Assembly: GCF_029784135.1 (NCBI RefSeq)
Contig: NC_073746.1
Coordinates: 38,440,878 to 38,504,877 of the forward strand
Length of the DNA stretch: 64,000 nucleotides
Direction: 5' to 3'
DNA from: Toxorhynchites rutilus septentrionalis
Lineage: Eukaryota; Arthropoda; Insecta; Diptera; Culicidae
The notes under the pieces were generated by a model, which had not been told where the DNA came from, ran no database searches, and saw nothing but the letters and a program-made list of their open reading frames with translations. Of the stretch, positions 10,659-22,602 are shown piece by piece; position 1 is the stretch's first letter, and each line of letters opens with the position of its first letter. A program made the position numbers and the translations under genes.

Positions 10659-11764
10659 CACTGAGAGGAAAATTTAGTAAATATGACGAATTTTTTGGTA
10701 CATGTTACCAATTCTCTAGTCATTTTCTACCCTACTAATCATTGGTACATGTTACAAAAAAAGAATGGTAGGCACATATGTCAAACAAACTACAAATTGT
10801 TGGTCCAACATTGGTGAAATAACAGTGAAAATTTTGCTTCATAATTGTGAGAGGTAATCATCAGGGATAATGACAATATTTTTTAATAATTATTTTTAAT
10901 TTAAAAAATTGTATTTGATTGTGTTTAATTCTACATACTTAGAATACATTATACTAATAACTTATTCTATAAACAACATCAATAATTCTCCTTGAAATCA
11001 TTTTATAAACTGCGTACAAGAGGCAAATTTTAATCGCAGCCTCAACCACCTCAGTTTCATGAGCATTTCCAAAGCAAGTTCCCGAGCAAGTTCCCGTTCC
11101 TCTTCCTGCTGCATCGCTCTGATTTGCATTAGCTGATTAGCAGAGTGGCGGTAGAATTAGCTTGGATGGATGGTTTTTGGTAAACAAGTATGACGAGTCT
11201 GGGATCATGCCAGCTGTAAAGACAAGGAAAAAGGTCAATAATATTGTAATGTATAGAATATAACTGATGTTTATCCTTGGCGGAAATAAAACAGTTTCCC
11301 GACCGAGGTGACTGGTGTAATGATGTAAAAAAAAACGAATACTTATCTCCGATTTGTTTATGATGAATGATTGTACTGCATATAATTTTAAGGCCAACTA
11401 AAAAAAACTAAATATGGTTAGGTCAATTATGTTAATATGGATCAAAATTTCTTGTGATATTTTCCCCGCCGAAAATATGAAAACAAATTCTCGGGGGAGA
11501 TGAATACATAATTGAATTCAATAAAAACAAAGTCCAAAAGGCAAATGGCGATTGCGAAGTGCGCACATCACAGTTGTTAGGTATGACAATAAAAACAAAC
11601 TTACTAATGGTATTAAGTAAAATATACGAATTCCTTGTAGGAACATTCATTGCGTCTGACATCTTTTTTACGCAATTTTAGTAATATTTACAAAAATGTG
11701 TATATTTTACCAATGTTTTTGCTACTAAAGATTGCTTTTACTAAACTATTTCTCCAGTGTTCCA
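10659..11764. mobile_element. Possible MITE with CACTG-type imperfect ends
   Basis: The left end CACTGAGAGGAAAATTTAGT (10659 on) and the inverted right end ending about 11764 (CACTGGAGAAATAGTTTAGT on the other strand) agree over about 25 bases with several mismatches. No target duplication is clear. TTGGTACATGTTAC occurs twice inside (about 10699 and 10742), the second copy shortly after the first. No coding capacity is seen; the frames at 11137-11397 and 11432-11662 are AT-rich and unrecognised. Confidence 0.35.
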
Positions 11765-11974
11765 GAGCACTTGCTCGAGCTTTCCGACGTTTTTCACTAT
11801 ACAGTGCGAAAGCAGATGAAAATTAAACATCTTGTGAGTAATCGATTAGAATTTGGTTGATATTACTTGATGGGAAGTGTGCGAAAACGATCATTTTCTT
11901 CACACTGTTTCGCAAAATTATTGATTTTCGGGCGAATATATGGAGAGAGATGAAAGAAATGAGCGCCATTGTGG

Positions 11975-12905
11975 CAGCCATTTGTGGCTAGCTTCCACCT
12001 TCACTGCCATAATCTTGCAAAGTGACGCAAGCGCCAGAGGGAAGAATTTTCAGTACGAGACTTTTCGTAAAATTGCATGTATAATCAGCTTACGCGTACG
12101 TTACGAAAATCTGATCTGTTCAAATTGTGTACACTTGATGGAAAAACATTGCCGTCGACTTGATTTTTGAAAAAATGCCGTTTTATGTAAACTATTTTAC
12201 CAACGCCAATTTGTTGTGGAAACAGCAAATTTTAATCGCTGTTTCCACAACCGATTGGCGTTCATCCATAAAAGTATGCGAGAATCTGTTTCCAATTATT
12301 TTCTTCAAAATGCCGCCGTTGAGTGGAGCATGAGGATTAGTTACAATTTTTATGTGCAATATGCGATCGATCAAGGATAATTTTTTTCCTTTGAGGTGAG
12401 TTTGATTTTATGAATTTAAATATTTGACGAAATTTATATACAGAGCAAAGTACAAGATTTGTAGTTCTGAAAAAAATTGCTATTATAAATGTAGCACTGC
12501 ATGGGGATGGACTGTTTTGAATTAAAATATTCGACATGACGAGCTTTTCGGAAAAATGATTTTCATTATGCTAAACGTTCATTACGGAAGATGTTTTTAT
12601 GTGAAATTTGCTGTCCCTGCTAATCCATTCTATGCTATCAGATCAGATAGAAAATCACTTCCTATCACAATCAAATCACGTCACACCAAAGGGAAAATGG
12701 CGCTTGCGCCACATCACAGTGGAAATGGCGCTTGCACCACTCCGTTTTTAAGCTTTTACGGGATCAATTTTTCACATTTCTGTATAACTTCGCAGTTGTT
12801 TGAAAGCATTTGGAATTCTTCATCGATCTATAACCAAAAAAGGAAAATGTCAATTTTGGCGCTTGCGTCACTTTGCGAGATTACGGCAGTTCACCTTAAG
12901 CGTTG
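11975..12905. repeat. Inverted-repeat element with GCGCTTGCGTCACTTTGC arms
   Basis: The stretch at about 12006-12045 (CTGCCATAATCTTGCAAAGT and on to GACGCAAGCGCCA) is matched by its reverse complement at about 12854-12889. The motif GGCGCTTGCGCCAC also recurs internally at about 12700 and 12728. The outer sequence GGCTAGCTTCCACCTTCA at about 11987 is the reverse complement of about 9897-9918, linking this block to the repeat on the other side. It is probably a foldback-type non-autonomous element. Confidence 0.5.
12198..12264. repeat. Perfect-looking hairpin, arms of about 26 bp
   Basis: CCAACGCCAATTTGTTGTGG continuing through AAACAGC is followed after a loop of about 14 bases by GCTGTTTCCACAACCGATTG continuing through GCGTTC. 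The arms pair over about 26 positions with only one or two mismatches. It lies inside the inverted-repeat element at 11975-12905, so it may be a nested foldback or the fold centre of an older element. Confidence 0.6.
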
Positions 12906-13189
12906 AGCGTTAGGCCGAGGACATAGTGAATGCGATGAGCGGGCTCGTTTGCCGGAACTCGTTTGCTCTTTCGTTCACGAATGCGGAAATCAAATGCAAA
13001 CCGCACGGACCTGACATAGTGAACGCGATGCGAACGCTATTTCGATGCGGCGAAACTGTGGGTGGAGTGTTTTGCCGCGAGTGAACGCAAGTGAGCGCAA
13101 TTGAGTTTTTGAGCGAAAAAGTAACCAAATGCCACTGAGAAAAATGTTTCATTTGCTGTACTTTCAATTTAGATTTTCGGTTGAAGCTT
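12905..13189 (+). repeat. Repeat copy with two GACATAGTGAACGCGATGCG motifs
   Basis: Related in inverted orientation to 9239-9795. Inside it, GGACATAGTGAATGCGATGAG (about 12919) and GACATAGTGAACGCGATGCG (about 13012) are near-identical direct repeats roughly 90 bases apart. The local base composition is clearly more GC-rich than the neighbourhood. No coding sequence is recognised. Confidence 0.5.
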
Positions 13190-13700
13190 TTATGTTGAGT
13201 GTTGAGCGTTGAGCCTTGAGCGATGCGCAATTAGCGTTGAGCGTTGAGTGTTGAGCGCTGAGCGTTAAACGTCGAGCGTTAAATGTTGAACGTTGAGCGT
13301 TAAACGTTGAGCGTTGAACGCTGAGCGTTGAGCCTTGAGCGTTGAGCCTTGAGCGATGAGTAATTAGCCTTGAGCCTTGAGCCTTGAGCCTTGAGCCTTG
13401 AGCCTTGAGCCTTGAGCCTTGAGCCTTGAGCCTTGAGCCTTGAGCCTTGAGCCTTGAGCCTTGAGCCTTGAGCCTTGAGCCTTGAGCCTTGAGCCTTGAG
13501 CCTTGAGTAATTAGCGTTGAGCGTTGAGCGTTGAACGTTGATCGTTGAACGTTGAGCGTTGAGCGTTGAGCGTTGAGCGTTGAGCGTTGAGCGTTGAGCG
13601 TTGAGCGTTGAGCGTTGAGCGTTGAGCGTTGAGCGTTGAGCGTTGAGCGTTGAGCGTTGAGCGTTGAACGTTGTGCGCTGAGTGTTGGGCGTTTCCGTTT
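13190..13700. repeat. Heptanucleotide minisatellite (GTTGAGC / CTTGAGC)
   Basis: About 500 bp of a 7-bp tandem repeat. Two unit types are segregated in blocks: GCCTTGA dominates 13366-13508 with very regular copies, and GCGTTGA dominates 13509-13670. The left flank (13190-13365) is a mixture including GTTAAAC variants. Because 7 is not a multiple of 3 and the unit lacks stops on the minus strand, it generates a long but spurious repetitive frame (13164-13760) that should not be annotated as a protein. Confidence 0.95.
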
Positions 13701-14038
13701 CCGATTTTGTTTTCTTTTGCTACCGCTATTTCGTTCTAACGCGATCTTAGTCTCTAACACTTTCTTTTTCTAACTCCACTCCACTAACTCCATTTCCGAT
13801 CTCTTTAAGTCGTTTTTATTGAACCGCGAGCCACCCTCTTCGTTTCTAAAATGGCATCGGAGTACGATATTCGATTTCTGATGAAAGATCCCTTTCATTC
13901 TATACCCATATCGTAGGGGTTGTCCATCGTTGCTGGTCGTTTAGAGTTAGTATTAGCAAATCGGAAATGAAAACAAGATTATATCCGTTTTCCGCTCGTC
14001 AGTTATTTTCACCTACACCCAATCCATTCTGTTCGTTA

Positions 14039-14369
14039 TCGCAAAACATTAGACCCGTATTTTTTTTATTTTCTTATTATTGTGCCAATTTCTATTTTTA
14101 GTCCGAAAAATCAATCTTTTCCATTTTTTCCCAAAAATGACTTTTTCCAAAAATTCATAACTTTTGAACCACTAAACCGATTTAGATGATCGACATATCA
14201 AATTGAAGCCAATGAGCTAGCTTTTTATTAAAAAATATTGGACTTGCAGAAAAAATGGGCTTTATTTTCATAATTATCGATTGTAGACGTTTTTTATTGT
14301 TTTCATGGCTTTGGGCTAGAGAGCTATACCCCAATAAACGACTAATAATACGGGTCTAATGTTTTGCGA
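14039..14369. mobile_element. MITE with 23-bp perfect terminal inverted repeats
   Basis: TCGCAAAACATTAGACCCGT (14039 on) through GTATT and its exact reverse complement at 14347-14369 bound a 331-bp non-coding segment. The sequence just right of it (to about 14425: AAAAGTACCAGTTTTGACGA, then AATCTGAGAACCACTATATC) is found in reverse complement at 47478-47555, next to the same terminal repeat. The conserved family unit therefore extends beyond the inverted repeat. Confidence 0.7.
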
Positions 14370-14429
14370 TGAAGAATAAAAGTACCAGTTTTGACGAAAA
14401 TCTGAGAACCACTATATCGGTTTGGAGAT

Positions 14430-14885
14430 TTGGTAAATAAAAATGGAAGGCCAAATGTGTTGCTAAGCATGAAACCCGAGGAAGGAATCGTTCGATTGGA
14501 GTCATCTTTATTATGATGTATTCGTCTCTGTCCGTAGATCAATGTTATGGAGAGAAAAATCGGAAAATTTTCGGAAAACTCTGGAGCAAGGTCGGAAAAT
14601 TCAGAAAATCGAGTTCCAATATGTTTTACAATTACAGCCAAATAAGCGTTGTTTTCCCATTCAATGTTCGCGCTAACGAAATTGATCTTCGTTTGAAAGT
14701 GGAAATGGATTTTTAGGTAAAATAACGCACTCCTATATTTTCTATCTATATAAATAAAAGTGGAAGCCCAAATGTGTTGCTAAGTGCGAAACCCGAGAAA
14801 AGAGTCGTCCGATTTGAGCCATCTTTATTTTGTTTTACTCATCCCTGCCCATAGATCAAAGAGACCCCATAGAGAATTTTTTATG
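14430..14885 (+). repeat. Tandem pair of related ~130-bp segments
   Basis: Positions 14430-14557 and 14749-14883 share AAATGTGTTGCTAAG, GAAACCCGAG, ATCTTTATT and GTAGATCAA-type blocks in the same order and orientation, roughly 80 percent alike by eye, and both begin with an AATAAAA(A/G)TGGAAG lead. The left edge of the second copy reads CTATCTATATAAATAAAA. I cannot assign the family; an AT-rich, non-TIR element such as a Helitron derivative is one possibility, but no CTRR hairpin end is evident. Confidence 0.5.
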
Positions 14886-14995
14886 GTTTTTGAAAATCTT
14901 TGCTAGAGTGATCGAAGAAACATAGTTCTCATATGTATTACATCGCTGCCAAAAATCCATGGCCGGTTCAGGGTCATGAAGGGATCGGTTTGAGA

Positions 14996-16330
14996 TAGGG
15001 ATTGCATTACTGTGCCAAAATTTCAATAACGGGTTATTCGGTAATGACAATTTCATTACCGGTAAAACCGGTAAATTACCGGTAAAAAAAACATTGAAAT
15101 AAACAATTTTCTTGAAAAAACGGCTTTTATCGACAATGATTAGTTTACAAGAAAACATTTTGTAATTTAGTTTGTTGGTGAAAGTAATACTTAAGGACAC
15201 AAATAATGTTAATTTGGTCGTCTTCTAATCTAGATCGGATCTCATTAACGAAATTTCTCGAAGAGGAAAACGCACGTTCAGAGTCCAATGATGTTGGTTG
15301 TACATTACGAAGAGCATCGAATACCATTGCCATGTATTTGCCTCTGATGCCCTCTGTACGAAAACTTGTCTGAGGATTTTCATCAATCTGTCGTTGATAC
15401 CTTTGATTACTGCAATCGTGGTTCAAGTTTTTTCTTGATGCTCAACTATTCTGCAGATTCTGCATCTTCCAGTGGATTTTTTCCTCCTGTTGTCCAGCTA
15501 CTGAATCAATACCATAATTGTCAAATTTCATCAAGTCACGAACGATTTCAAATGCCTGCTTTATCAATACAGTCCGTGATGTTTGATAGAAGACACCAAG
15601 GTCATCATTAATTGTGTCATGACCACGAACAGAATGATTATTCATACACCCAAAATTAATTTTTAGCACATGTTTGTATAATCCCAAAAGAGGTGAAGAA
15701 GAAAAAAGAAAGAGATGTCTGCTCCCATAAATACAAACATTTTTAGGTTTTTAAAACGGCTCATTATTTGTTCATTTGACCCTTCAGCACACGAAAAAGC
15801 ATTATTTCTGCCGAAGATGAAATGTTTTCTGCCAACGCTAGTTTGGGTGTATACGCGAACAAATCTGCATATTTCTGTAATCCTTTCAATGAGGGCTTTA
15901 AGCAGCTGCTTAGGAATTTCTGATGGTTACTCAGATGGCTGTTCTAGCAGAAATTGCAATCCGACATCAGTTTCATAAAGGATGCAGTTCTTCCGGCAAA
16001 GCAATTCAACAGCGACCAGAAATGGTTCGAATGCATCTACCAATTCCTTCATCGCTGAAGCTTATCCTGTGTCTCGTATTCAGATCGAGGAGTGATTTTT
16101 GAACTAAAGCTAGATCCGGTGCAACACTGTCTTTTGTTTTCGATTGTTTCGAATTGTTTCTATCTTATTTTGATTCTCGAGTAATATTTCAAAGCGGCAT
16201 AAAAGCGAATATTATTTATGGTGTAAAAATGAAAATTACCTAAATTGCCGGTTATCGATTGTAAGATTACCGGTGATTCGGTAATGAAAAATAACCCGGT
16301 ATTACCGGTAAAACCGGTTAACAATCCCTA
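14996..16330 (-). mobile_element. hAT-superfamily transposon, internally deleted
   Basis: The tips TAGGGATTG (14996-15004) and CAATCCCTA (16322-16330) form 9-bp inverted repeats. They are flanked by GTTTGAGA (14988-14995) and GTTTGGGA (16331-16338), an 8-bp target duplication with one change, as hAT elements make. Both subterminal regions are dense in ACCGGTAA, which recurs several times in each orientation within about 70 bp of each end and is a plausible transposase binding site. At 1335 bp it is much shorter than an autonomous hAT of 2.5-4 kb, and the remaining transposase sequence is broken. Confidence 0.85.
15145..16080 (-). pseudogene. hAT transposase remnant with C-terminal dimerisation domain
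   Basis: The minus-strand frame 15145-15426 contains the hAT C-terminal dimerisation signature: PTSLDSERAFSSSRNFVNEI followed by RSRLEDDQINIICVLKYYF, ending in a stop 14 codons further on. Upstream frames (15442-15687 and beyond) keep scattered hAT-like pieces but are separated by stops and frame changes, and the BED finger and most of the RNase-H-like catalytic core are missing. The pseudogene lies wholly inside the 14996-16330 element, whose ends it would once have recognised. Confidence 0.82.
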
Positions 16331-18150
16331 GTTTGGGACCGCTATTTTTGAAAGCGTCGAAAAAAGGGACTTCCGATTTGGCGTCTGTTTTTCCCTCTTT
16401 TTAACACTACCGAACTATTCCGACCAGTAGAAAACATAGATGAAGGGTTATAGTATACATTCCTATGCCGATGGCGCCAAAAAACACGACATTTAAGTAA
16501 TGAAATTTTGTTGCAATTTAGGGGGTTGGATCAGGGTCACCGTCGAACTTTTTCAAGAAGGAGTCCCCATCATATTTTGAATAGAATACATTGTACTTTT
16601 TACTCTGAACATAACTTTAAATTTAGGTTAAAAGAATCTTCAAAACTTCCAACGCCAATGCTAACCTAATCTATTTTTTTTTAATTTTTCTAGAAATTGA
16701 GTTTAATTCATTGAACAACAATAGACATAAAAGCATTTTACCATAAACGCAATTCAATTGCAAAATATTCAAGCTCGTAGTTGCAGAACCACTGCCAACA
16801 TCCATGTAGAATGCAAATATGCAACAGTGTATAACATTGTTGCTCCGAATCATAAATCGAATTTAAAATTATTACAATTTCATATAGCCACTCGGATGGA
16901 AAATCCACTCCAGTCTACCATCAAAATTCGTTTCCAGCTTTCAGCGGCACAGACACAGGCATTGGGAGGGTGGGAGAAAATTAATGACTATCGCTTCAAG
17001 GGACATTCTTTCTTTGCTATCATATTCATCACTGGCTTCGATCAGTCGGGAATTGATATAGAAGTATTGTCATTAAAAATTAATAATACCGTAAGCTGTG
17101 AGAGTTTTCGATTCACAATCTGTTCAATTCGTTTATCGCTTGTACGATAACGAGATTATTTTAATGGGTGTATACTAACTTTTACTTGTGTACATCTGGT
17201 ACACTTGATAGTTTGGCATTTCTCATTGTTACTTCCCGCAATCATTCATTAATCTCAAGTATATCTGGAATTCTCTCAAATTAATTATTGTACGCAACAA
17301 TGTAAATGACCCGCAGTCGCCTCCGCGTTCGCAGCTGTGCCTGTTCGGCGCGAGATATCACTCCGACCATTGTTCGAGGAGATTCACGAAATGCTGTGTA
17401 AGCACACAGTAGCTTCAGAATCCCGTTCTCAAACAATACAATGTCTATCCGCTTTGCGAAGAATCCTGCCACTTCACCAGTGAATGAATGGGCACCACAC
17501 GTATGGATACGTACAGTGGTAGAACCTATCGGCACTTTTATGCCTACAGGAGAACAAACATGAAAAGGGTTTTTAGGTCACCTCTTCTCACCCCTCTGAA
17601 TCCTTGCCACCACCACTCGGTCTGGCGTCTACTGGTGGCCGATCATTGGAGCACTCATTCATCGCTGCAGAAGACAGAACAGCAATAATTGAAATGCCTT
17701 ATCAGCACGGGAAAACATCGAAAGCAAATTTGGGAGGATTCTGCCAACTTCCACCAGTGTAGCAATATTTGCAACAATCGAAATTGGGTTAGGCTAAAGC
17801 CATTAATCTTCGCGAAGAATGAAAATTTTCAGTGTGATGTGTGGAAGGGGAATTGAGATGAATAACCCATTTTATTTCGAATGGGAAAAGAAATTAAAAT
17901 GTGCTTCTGCATGCTTTTAAACTTAATTTGGCTACGAAGGCCTTTCACGATGACAGAAACATATTTGACGAGCACATTGATCTTCTGTTTTTAACATTCA
18001 ACTGTTATAATTCAGTGATTCGTCTTTGTTTCAGTCATTTTGACTCATCAATTGTCACTAACAGTTGCGGAACAATATTTGGTACGAATCGATTTGGGCA
18101 CAGTTCTAAAATCCTTTTTTTTGGCAGACTTGTCTCACTTTTTAACTAGG
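16331..18150. other. Gene-poor intergenic DNA
   Basis: No repeat ends or coding sequence that I can support. The 130-codon plus-strand frame at 16758-17150 and the minus-strand frame at 17281-17535 have no recognisable domain and no splice or poly(A) context that would raise confidence. Confidence 0.45.
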
Positions 18151-18203
18151 CGAACCTAGCCAGAATTTTCACCTGCCCCGGGCTTCTGAATGCCAAAGGG
18201 GGA

Positions 18204-21200
18204 CTAGGCTCTGCGGAATGCACGTATCTGCATGCTCGTGCTGTTTTTGTCCTGACCGAGGAACTGTCGGACAATCGCACAGGTGCCAAGGATGACCGAC
18301 TTGTGTATGCCGGCCAATTCCTTCTCCATATTCAACACAGTGCGATCCCAGTACAGCTTGAAACGGTCATTTTCCAGGACAGGTGCAGGCAGGTACCGGT
18401 AGTTTGGTACGTTGTCTTCCAGTAGAACACATTGGAGCGTCTGTTGTCGATGAACAATACGGGCCACGTTGTTGTGGCGCTCGGTGTAGGCTGCGTTGGC
18501 CAAAACGGGACAGCCTCCCATAATGTGCTCTATGTTTTCACCTGGTTGATGCCACATCCGGCAAATGTCATCAACGTCTTGATGCCAGACGTACCGCCTG
18601 CAGTTTCTCGTCGGCATTATCCTGTCCTGGTTGGCTATCATGTCGGCTTCTACTACTGAAGAGAGTTCACCATACGTTAGCCACAGATTGGATGCGTCCT
18701 TGTCGACGTGTGGCCGGTCCAGTTGATGGGGGTGGGCACCATGCACTGCCTTCTGCTCCCAAGCTGCAATCTTCTCCTCCACTGTCTGCAGATTGCAGTT
18801 GAGTTGGTACTACGCTTGCGCCAAGTGCAGAGCGCTGTATCCTCTGTCGGCGGCGCAGAGAGTCCGGTATAGCGCGTTTTGGTTGACGCGTTCTGCGAAG
18901 TACTCGCGCAGTTGTCGTATCTGGGCAACACACAGTGCAGAAATGTCGACGATTCCAAGTCCCCCTTTTTTGCGTGTTAGTGAAACTATCTCCAGTGCCG
19001 ATTGAGGATGGTGCATTCCGGCCTCTTTGAATGCTTTGCTCATCCTCCTCTCAAGGTCCTCTAGGTCAGTTTTGCTCCATTTGACTACACCAAAACTGAA
19101 GGTCAGCAGGGGAACCGCGAATGTGTTGATCGCGCGTACCTTGTTCCCCGCGTTGAGGAAAGTCCTCAGGACACAGTTCACTCGACTCAAGAACTTGTCT
19201 CGCAGTTCCGTCTTGATGTCGGAGTGGCGAATCCCGGTGAGCTGTCGGAATCCAAGATATTTATAGGATTCGCCTCGAACCATGTCTCTTATAAACTCGC
19301 CGTCATAGACCTCGTAGCCTCCGGATTCGGTGAGTTGTCCTTCCAGCAGGTGGACACAGCGGCACTTGTCGAGTTCGAACTCCATGCAGATGTCCCAGCT
19401 TATTTCTTCGACAACCCGGATAGCTACACCTAGACGCTGACGTGAATTAGCGTAGACCTTGAGATCGTCCATGTAGAAGGTACGGGTCACTTCTTCGTGG
19501 GCGCCGTCCCCATACCTTATTTTATAGCCATGACCGTTTCTATTGAGCGTCCTACTGAGGGGGTTCAGTGCCAGACAAAACCAAAGCGGGCCGAAAGAGT
19601 CGCCTTGGAATATCCCCCTCCTTATCTGCAGCGTTCTAGACTGCAACACATTTTCCCCATCTCTAAGGTGCAGAGACGTGCTCCACTGCCTCATCGCATG
19701 CTGCAGGAACCTAACGACGACGGGATCAATTTTGTAGAGCACCAATACCCCGACGAGAAACGAGTGAGGTATGGAGGCATATGCCTTCCTGTAATCGATA
19801 TAGGCCATGCTTAGGTTCCGCTGGTTATAAACCACCTGGCCTACTATGGCTGCGTGCCTTGTTGAAGCACTCAGCTATCTTTTGATGTGCGACGGTCAGC
19901 TTCTTGTGCCAAGAGCTCTGAACACCATCGGGGCCCGGTGCTGCGCAGTTCCTCAGGTACCGCGAGGCTTCGCGGACATCGTTTTCTTCGACGATGATAT
20001 CTGGCATCTCTCCAATTTCACCACAACTCTCCTCCTCCCGTCTTAACCACATTTGCCCTTCGCTATGTTGTATTGGGGTTTCCCAAATACCAGCCCAGAA
20101 GTTCGTCACATCCCTAATATCTGGCAAACCTTCGCGGTAGTCGGGCTTCTCGTCGATAATGTGGTCGTAGAACGCCTTTTCGTTATCTCTGAACATCCGA
20201 TTTTGTTGTTGGCGCTTTGCAGAGTCAGAGTAACATTTCAGCCGTTTTGTTAAGACGCTCAATTGATGTACCAGTGTGTCGAGTTTTTCCGTCAGCTGGT
20301 GAGCTCCCAGCTGGCGAAGTTCAGTAGGCCGCACGATCACAGCAACTTGGCGAGATAATTTCGCCGATCTGCTGCCTCTTTTGTACGCCATAAGTCTTCC
20401 AATTGCGGCGCGCTTGTTTAGGATCCGTTGCTCCAATCTCCTTCGCCATGGAGGCTCACGCCTTTCACGGAGATGTTGGGGCAGTCCGCCTCTTGGCCTT
20501 ATACGGTATCCTAAACTTTTGGCGGTCGCCACAGCAGCACAGTAAACTTTCAGTTGCAGCTCCTCCATGTTCTCAGCATCAACCAAGTGCAGCGGAAGAA
20601 CGTGCTCGTTCATGAGCTTTACTGCACTTGTCAGCCTGCAGGAATGCTGCAACTTCGGGATCCTGGGGCGCGACAAAGGGCCTGTGTCGCGGAACTGTGA
20701 GATCGCCTCGTCGTAGTGGAAGACCAGATCGCGTAGTAGTTGTTGATCTGGCTGTGGGTCTTCCGACTCAGGGGGTTGTTGTACTGTGGCCTCCACTGGT
20801 GCTGATTCACGTGCCCCACTCGCGAATGAATTGCTCAGCCGTACTGAACTTCGTCTCGACACATCGCTTGCTCTGTTGTTCCTGAATCTTATTTCTCTCT
20901 GCACCTGCTGCTTGATCTCATCGATTTGCGTTTGGGAGAGCATGTTGTTGCGTACTATCGCTCTACGCCTCGCGTTCATCGCGTTCTGATCAAACCTCCC
21001 GACGAACTCTGGATACGCTTCCTCGAACATTTTTAGTATTCGAGGGCGACCGCTCATGTCCGTCTCCAAAGCAGTGCACTCTCCGATAATAATTTGAAGG
21101 CCCGGAAAATGACCGTTTAGTTTTATTGTTGGGTATTGTTTGTTCGCTCCACCAGTGCCGAAAATATGAATATATTCATTATAGAAGTTCACGCTACTGT

Positions 21201-21234
21201 AAACGGTTGATGTGATTTCTATAAATCTCATCAT
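18204..21234 (-). pseudogene. R2/R4-like non-LTR retrotransposon polyprotein, deleted and frameshifted
   Basis: Read on the minus strand from 21234, the product starts with an N-terminal region rich in Arg and Gln. It continues to EASRYLRNCAAPGPDGVQSS, the entry to the reverse transcriptase (RT). It then breaks at about 19830, where the frame shifts. The next frame (19835-18810) begins at NLSMAYIDYRKAYASIPHS (RT motif A) and contains GIFQGDSFGPLWFCLALNPL (motif B) and FYMDDLKVYA (motif C). The RT fingers (motifs 1 and 2, about 90 residues) are therefore missing at the junction. A single in-frame TAG at 18810-18812 separates the C-terminal part (18782-18204). That part holds a CRMWHQPGENIEHIMGGC zinc-finger-like block, and its restriction-like endonuclease core appears deleted after KLYWDRTVL. 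Assignment to the R2/R4/Dong group rests on motif wording. It cannot be functional. Confidence 0.85.
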
Positions 21235-21254
21235 ATTTCTTCACATGAATATAT

Positions 21255-22505
21255 CACTAGTCTAAACCCACGCTTAGACAAAGTTGTTACATATGATAGA
21301 GCGCTCATTTTTATGTTATCAAAAATAGGGTGACCAAAAAAATATAACTTTCTTATCTTTAAAGATAGAGGTAAACATTGATATTTCTTCCAAAAAAATA
21401 CGCTCTCTTCAAATGTTTGTCATTCTTTCTGGGGCAAACGTAAACAAAGTTTATTGGCGGATTTGAAAGAGCATATTTCACTCTACATGATGTGTAATTA
21501 TCAAAACTATGTTATTTTTCGTGTTTGAGTAAATTGAAATTGGAATCATGAGTTTTTGGGTGAAAAACCATCAATAGCTTTGAGTAGGATTAAGATATAG
21601 ACATGTTCTGCATTCGCAAAATGTTGGTATCGATAAGCTCTAAAAGTTTTACGAAGACAGTTTTGATGTAGAATTTGGAATATAAAAGTTAAAGCAGAAA
21701 AAACACGTTTTTTTAATGGTCACCATAATGCAACTTAGAAAAAAGCGCAAAATCGATTATTTCAAAAGATAGAAAAAAGCTTTGTTCTATAAAGTTCTTT
21801 AGAATAACTGGGGCTACAACATTGTTGAACTATGTTTATCTCTATCTATAAAGAGAGAAAAGTTAGATTTTTCATTTCATCGACAATTTTGGTCACCCTA
21901 TTTTTGATAACATAAAAATGAGCGCTCTATCATATGTAAAAACTTTGTCTAAGACAGTTTTTGTCCAAACAATAAATATCTCCCACAAAGTTGTTTTTAT
22001 CGCTTCCTATTTGAGTTGCATTAGGGTAACTATGAAAAAACGAGTTTTTTTACTCTAACTTTTACATTTAAAACTATACAACTATATACTATACAGAACA
22101 AGTCAATAGCTTAATCCTGCTCAAAATTATTGATGGGTTCTTATCCAAAAACTCATGATTTCAATTTTAATTTACTCAAACACAAAAAATAACATAATTT
22201 TGAAAATCACATATTATATAGAGTGAAGTCTGTTCTTTCAAATTCCGTCAACAAACATTTTTATGTTTGCCCCAGGAAAAATGACAAACAAATGAAAAAA
22301 GCCTGTTTTTTGGGAAGAAATATAAATAACTTTGAGTAAAGTTGAGATATTGACAGGTTCTGCAAAATGTTTGTATTAGTAAGCTCTAAAAGTCTTTCGA
22401 ATACAGTATGCATGTAAAATTTGAAATATAAAAGTTAGAGCAAAAAAACATAAAAGCAAGCGCTCTATCATGAGTATTAATTTTGTCTAAAACAGTTTTT
22501 GTCTA
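21255..22505. repeat. Foldback block of nested inverted repeats
   Basis: Positions 21277-21345 (CTTAGACAAAGTTGTTACAT and on) are an almost exact inverted repeat of 21888-21955, giving arms of about 65 bp that share GATAGAGCGCTCATTTTTAT. A third copy of this end lies at about 22446-22492. Internally, 21390-21550 matches the reverse complement of 22185-22330, including a shared TGGGGCAAAC(A/G)TAAA block. The region is therefore two overlapping foldback copies sharing a central end. It adjoins the 5' end of the R2/R4-like element. No coding sequence. Confidence 0.75.
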
Positions 22506-22602
22506 GAGAATAACTGTCAAGCTCTGAATGCTAATTTCCACTGCTTTGTGGCCTAGAGGAGATGACTCCTGCGTTCTGTTTGGATAAAACAATCAAAAGT
22601 AA

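Noticed and set aside
13164..13760. 198-codon minus-strand frame with a regular RSTLNAQ repeat
   Set aside because: It is a translation of the 7-bp minisatellite; a stop-free 7-bp unit is open in all three frames of one strand.
18432..21000. Numerous plus-strand frames of 60-105 codons across 18.4-21 kb
   Set aside because: They are antisense shadows of the R2/R4-like element on the minus strand, whose motifs are unambiguous.
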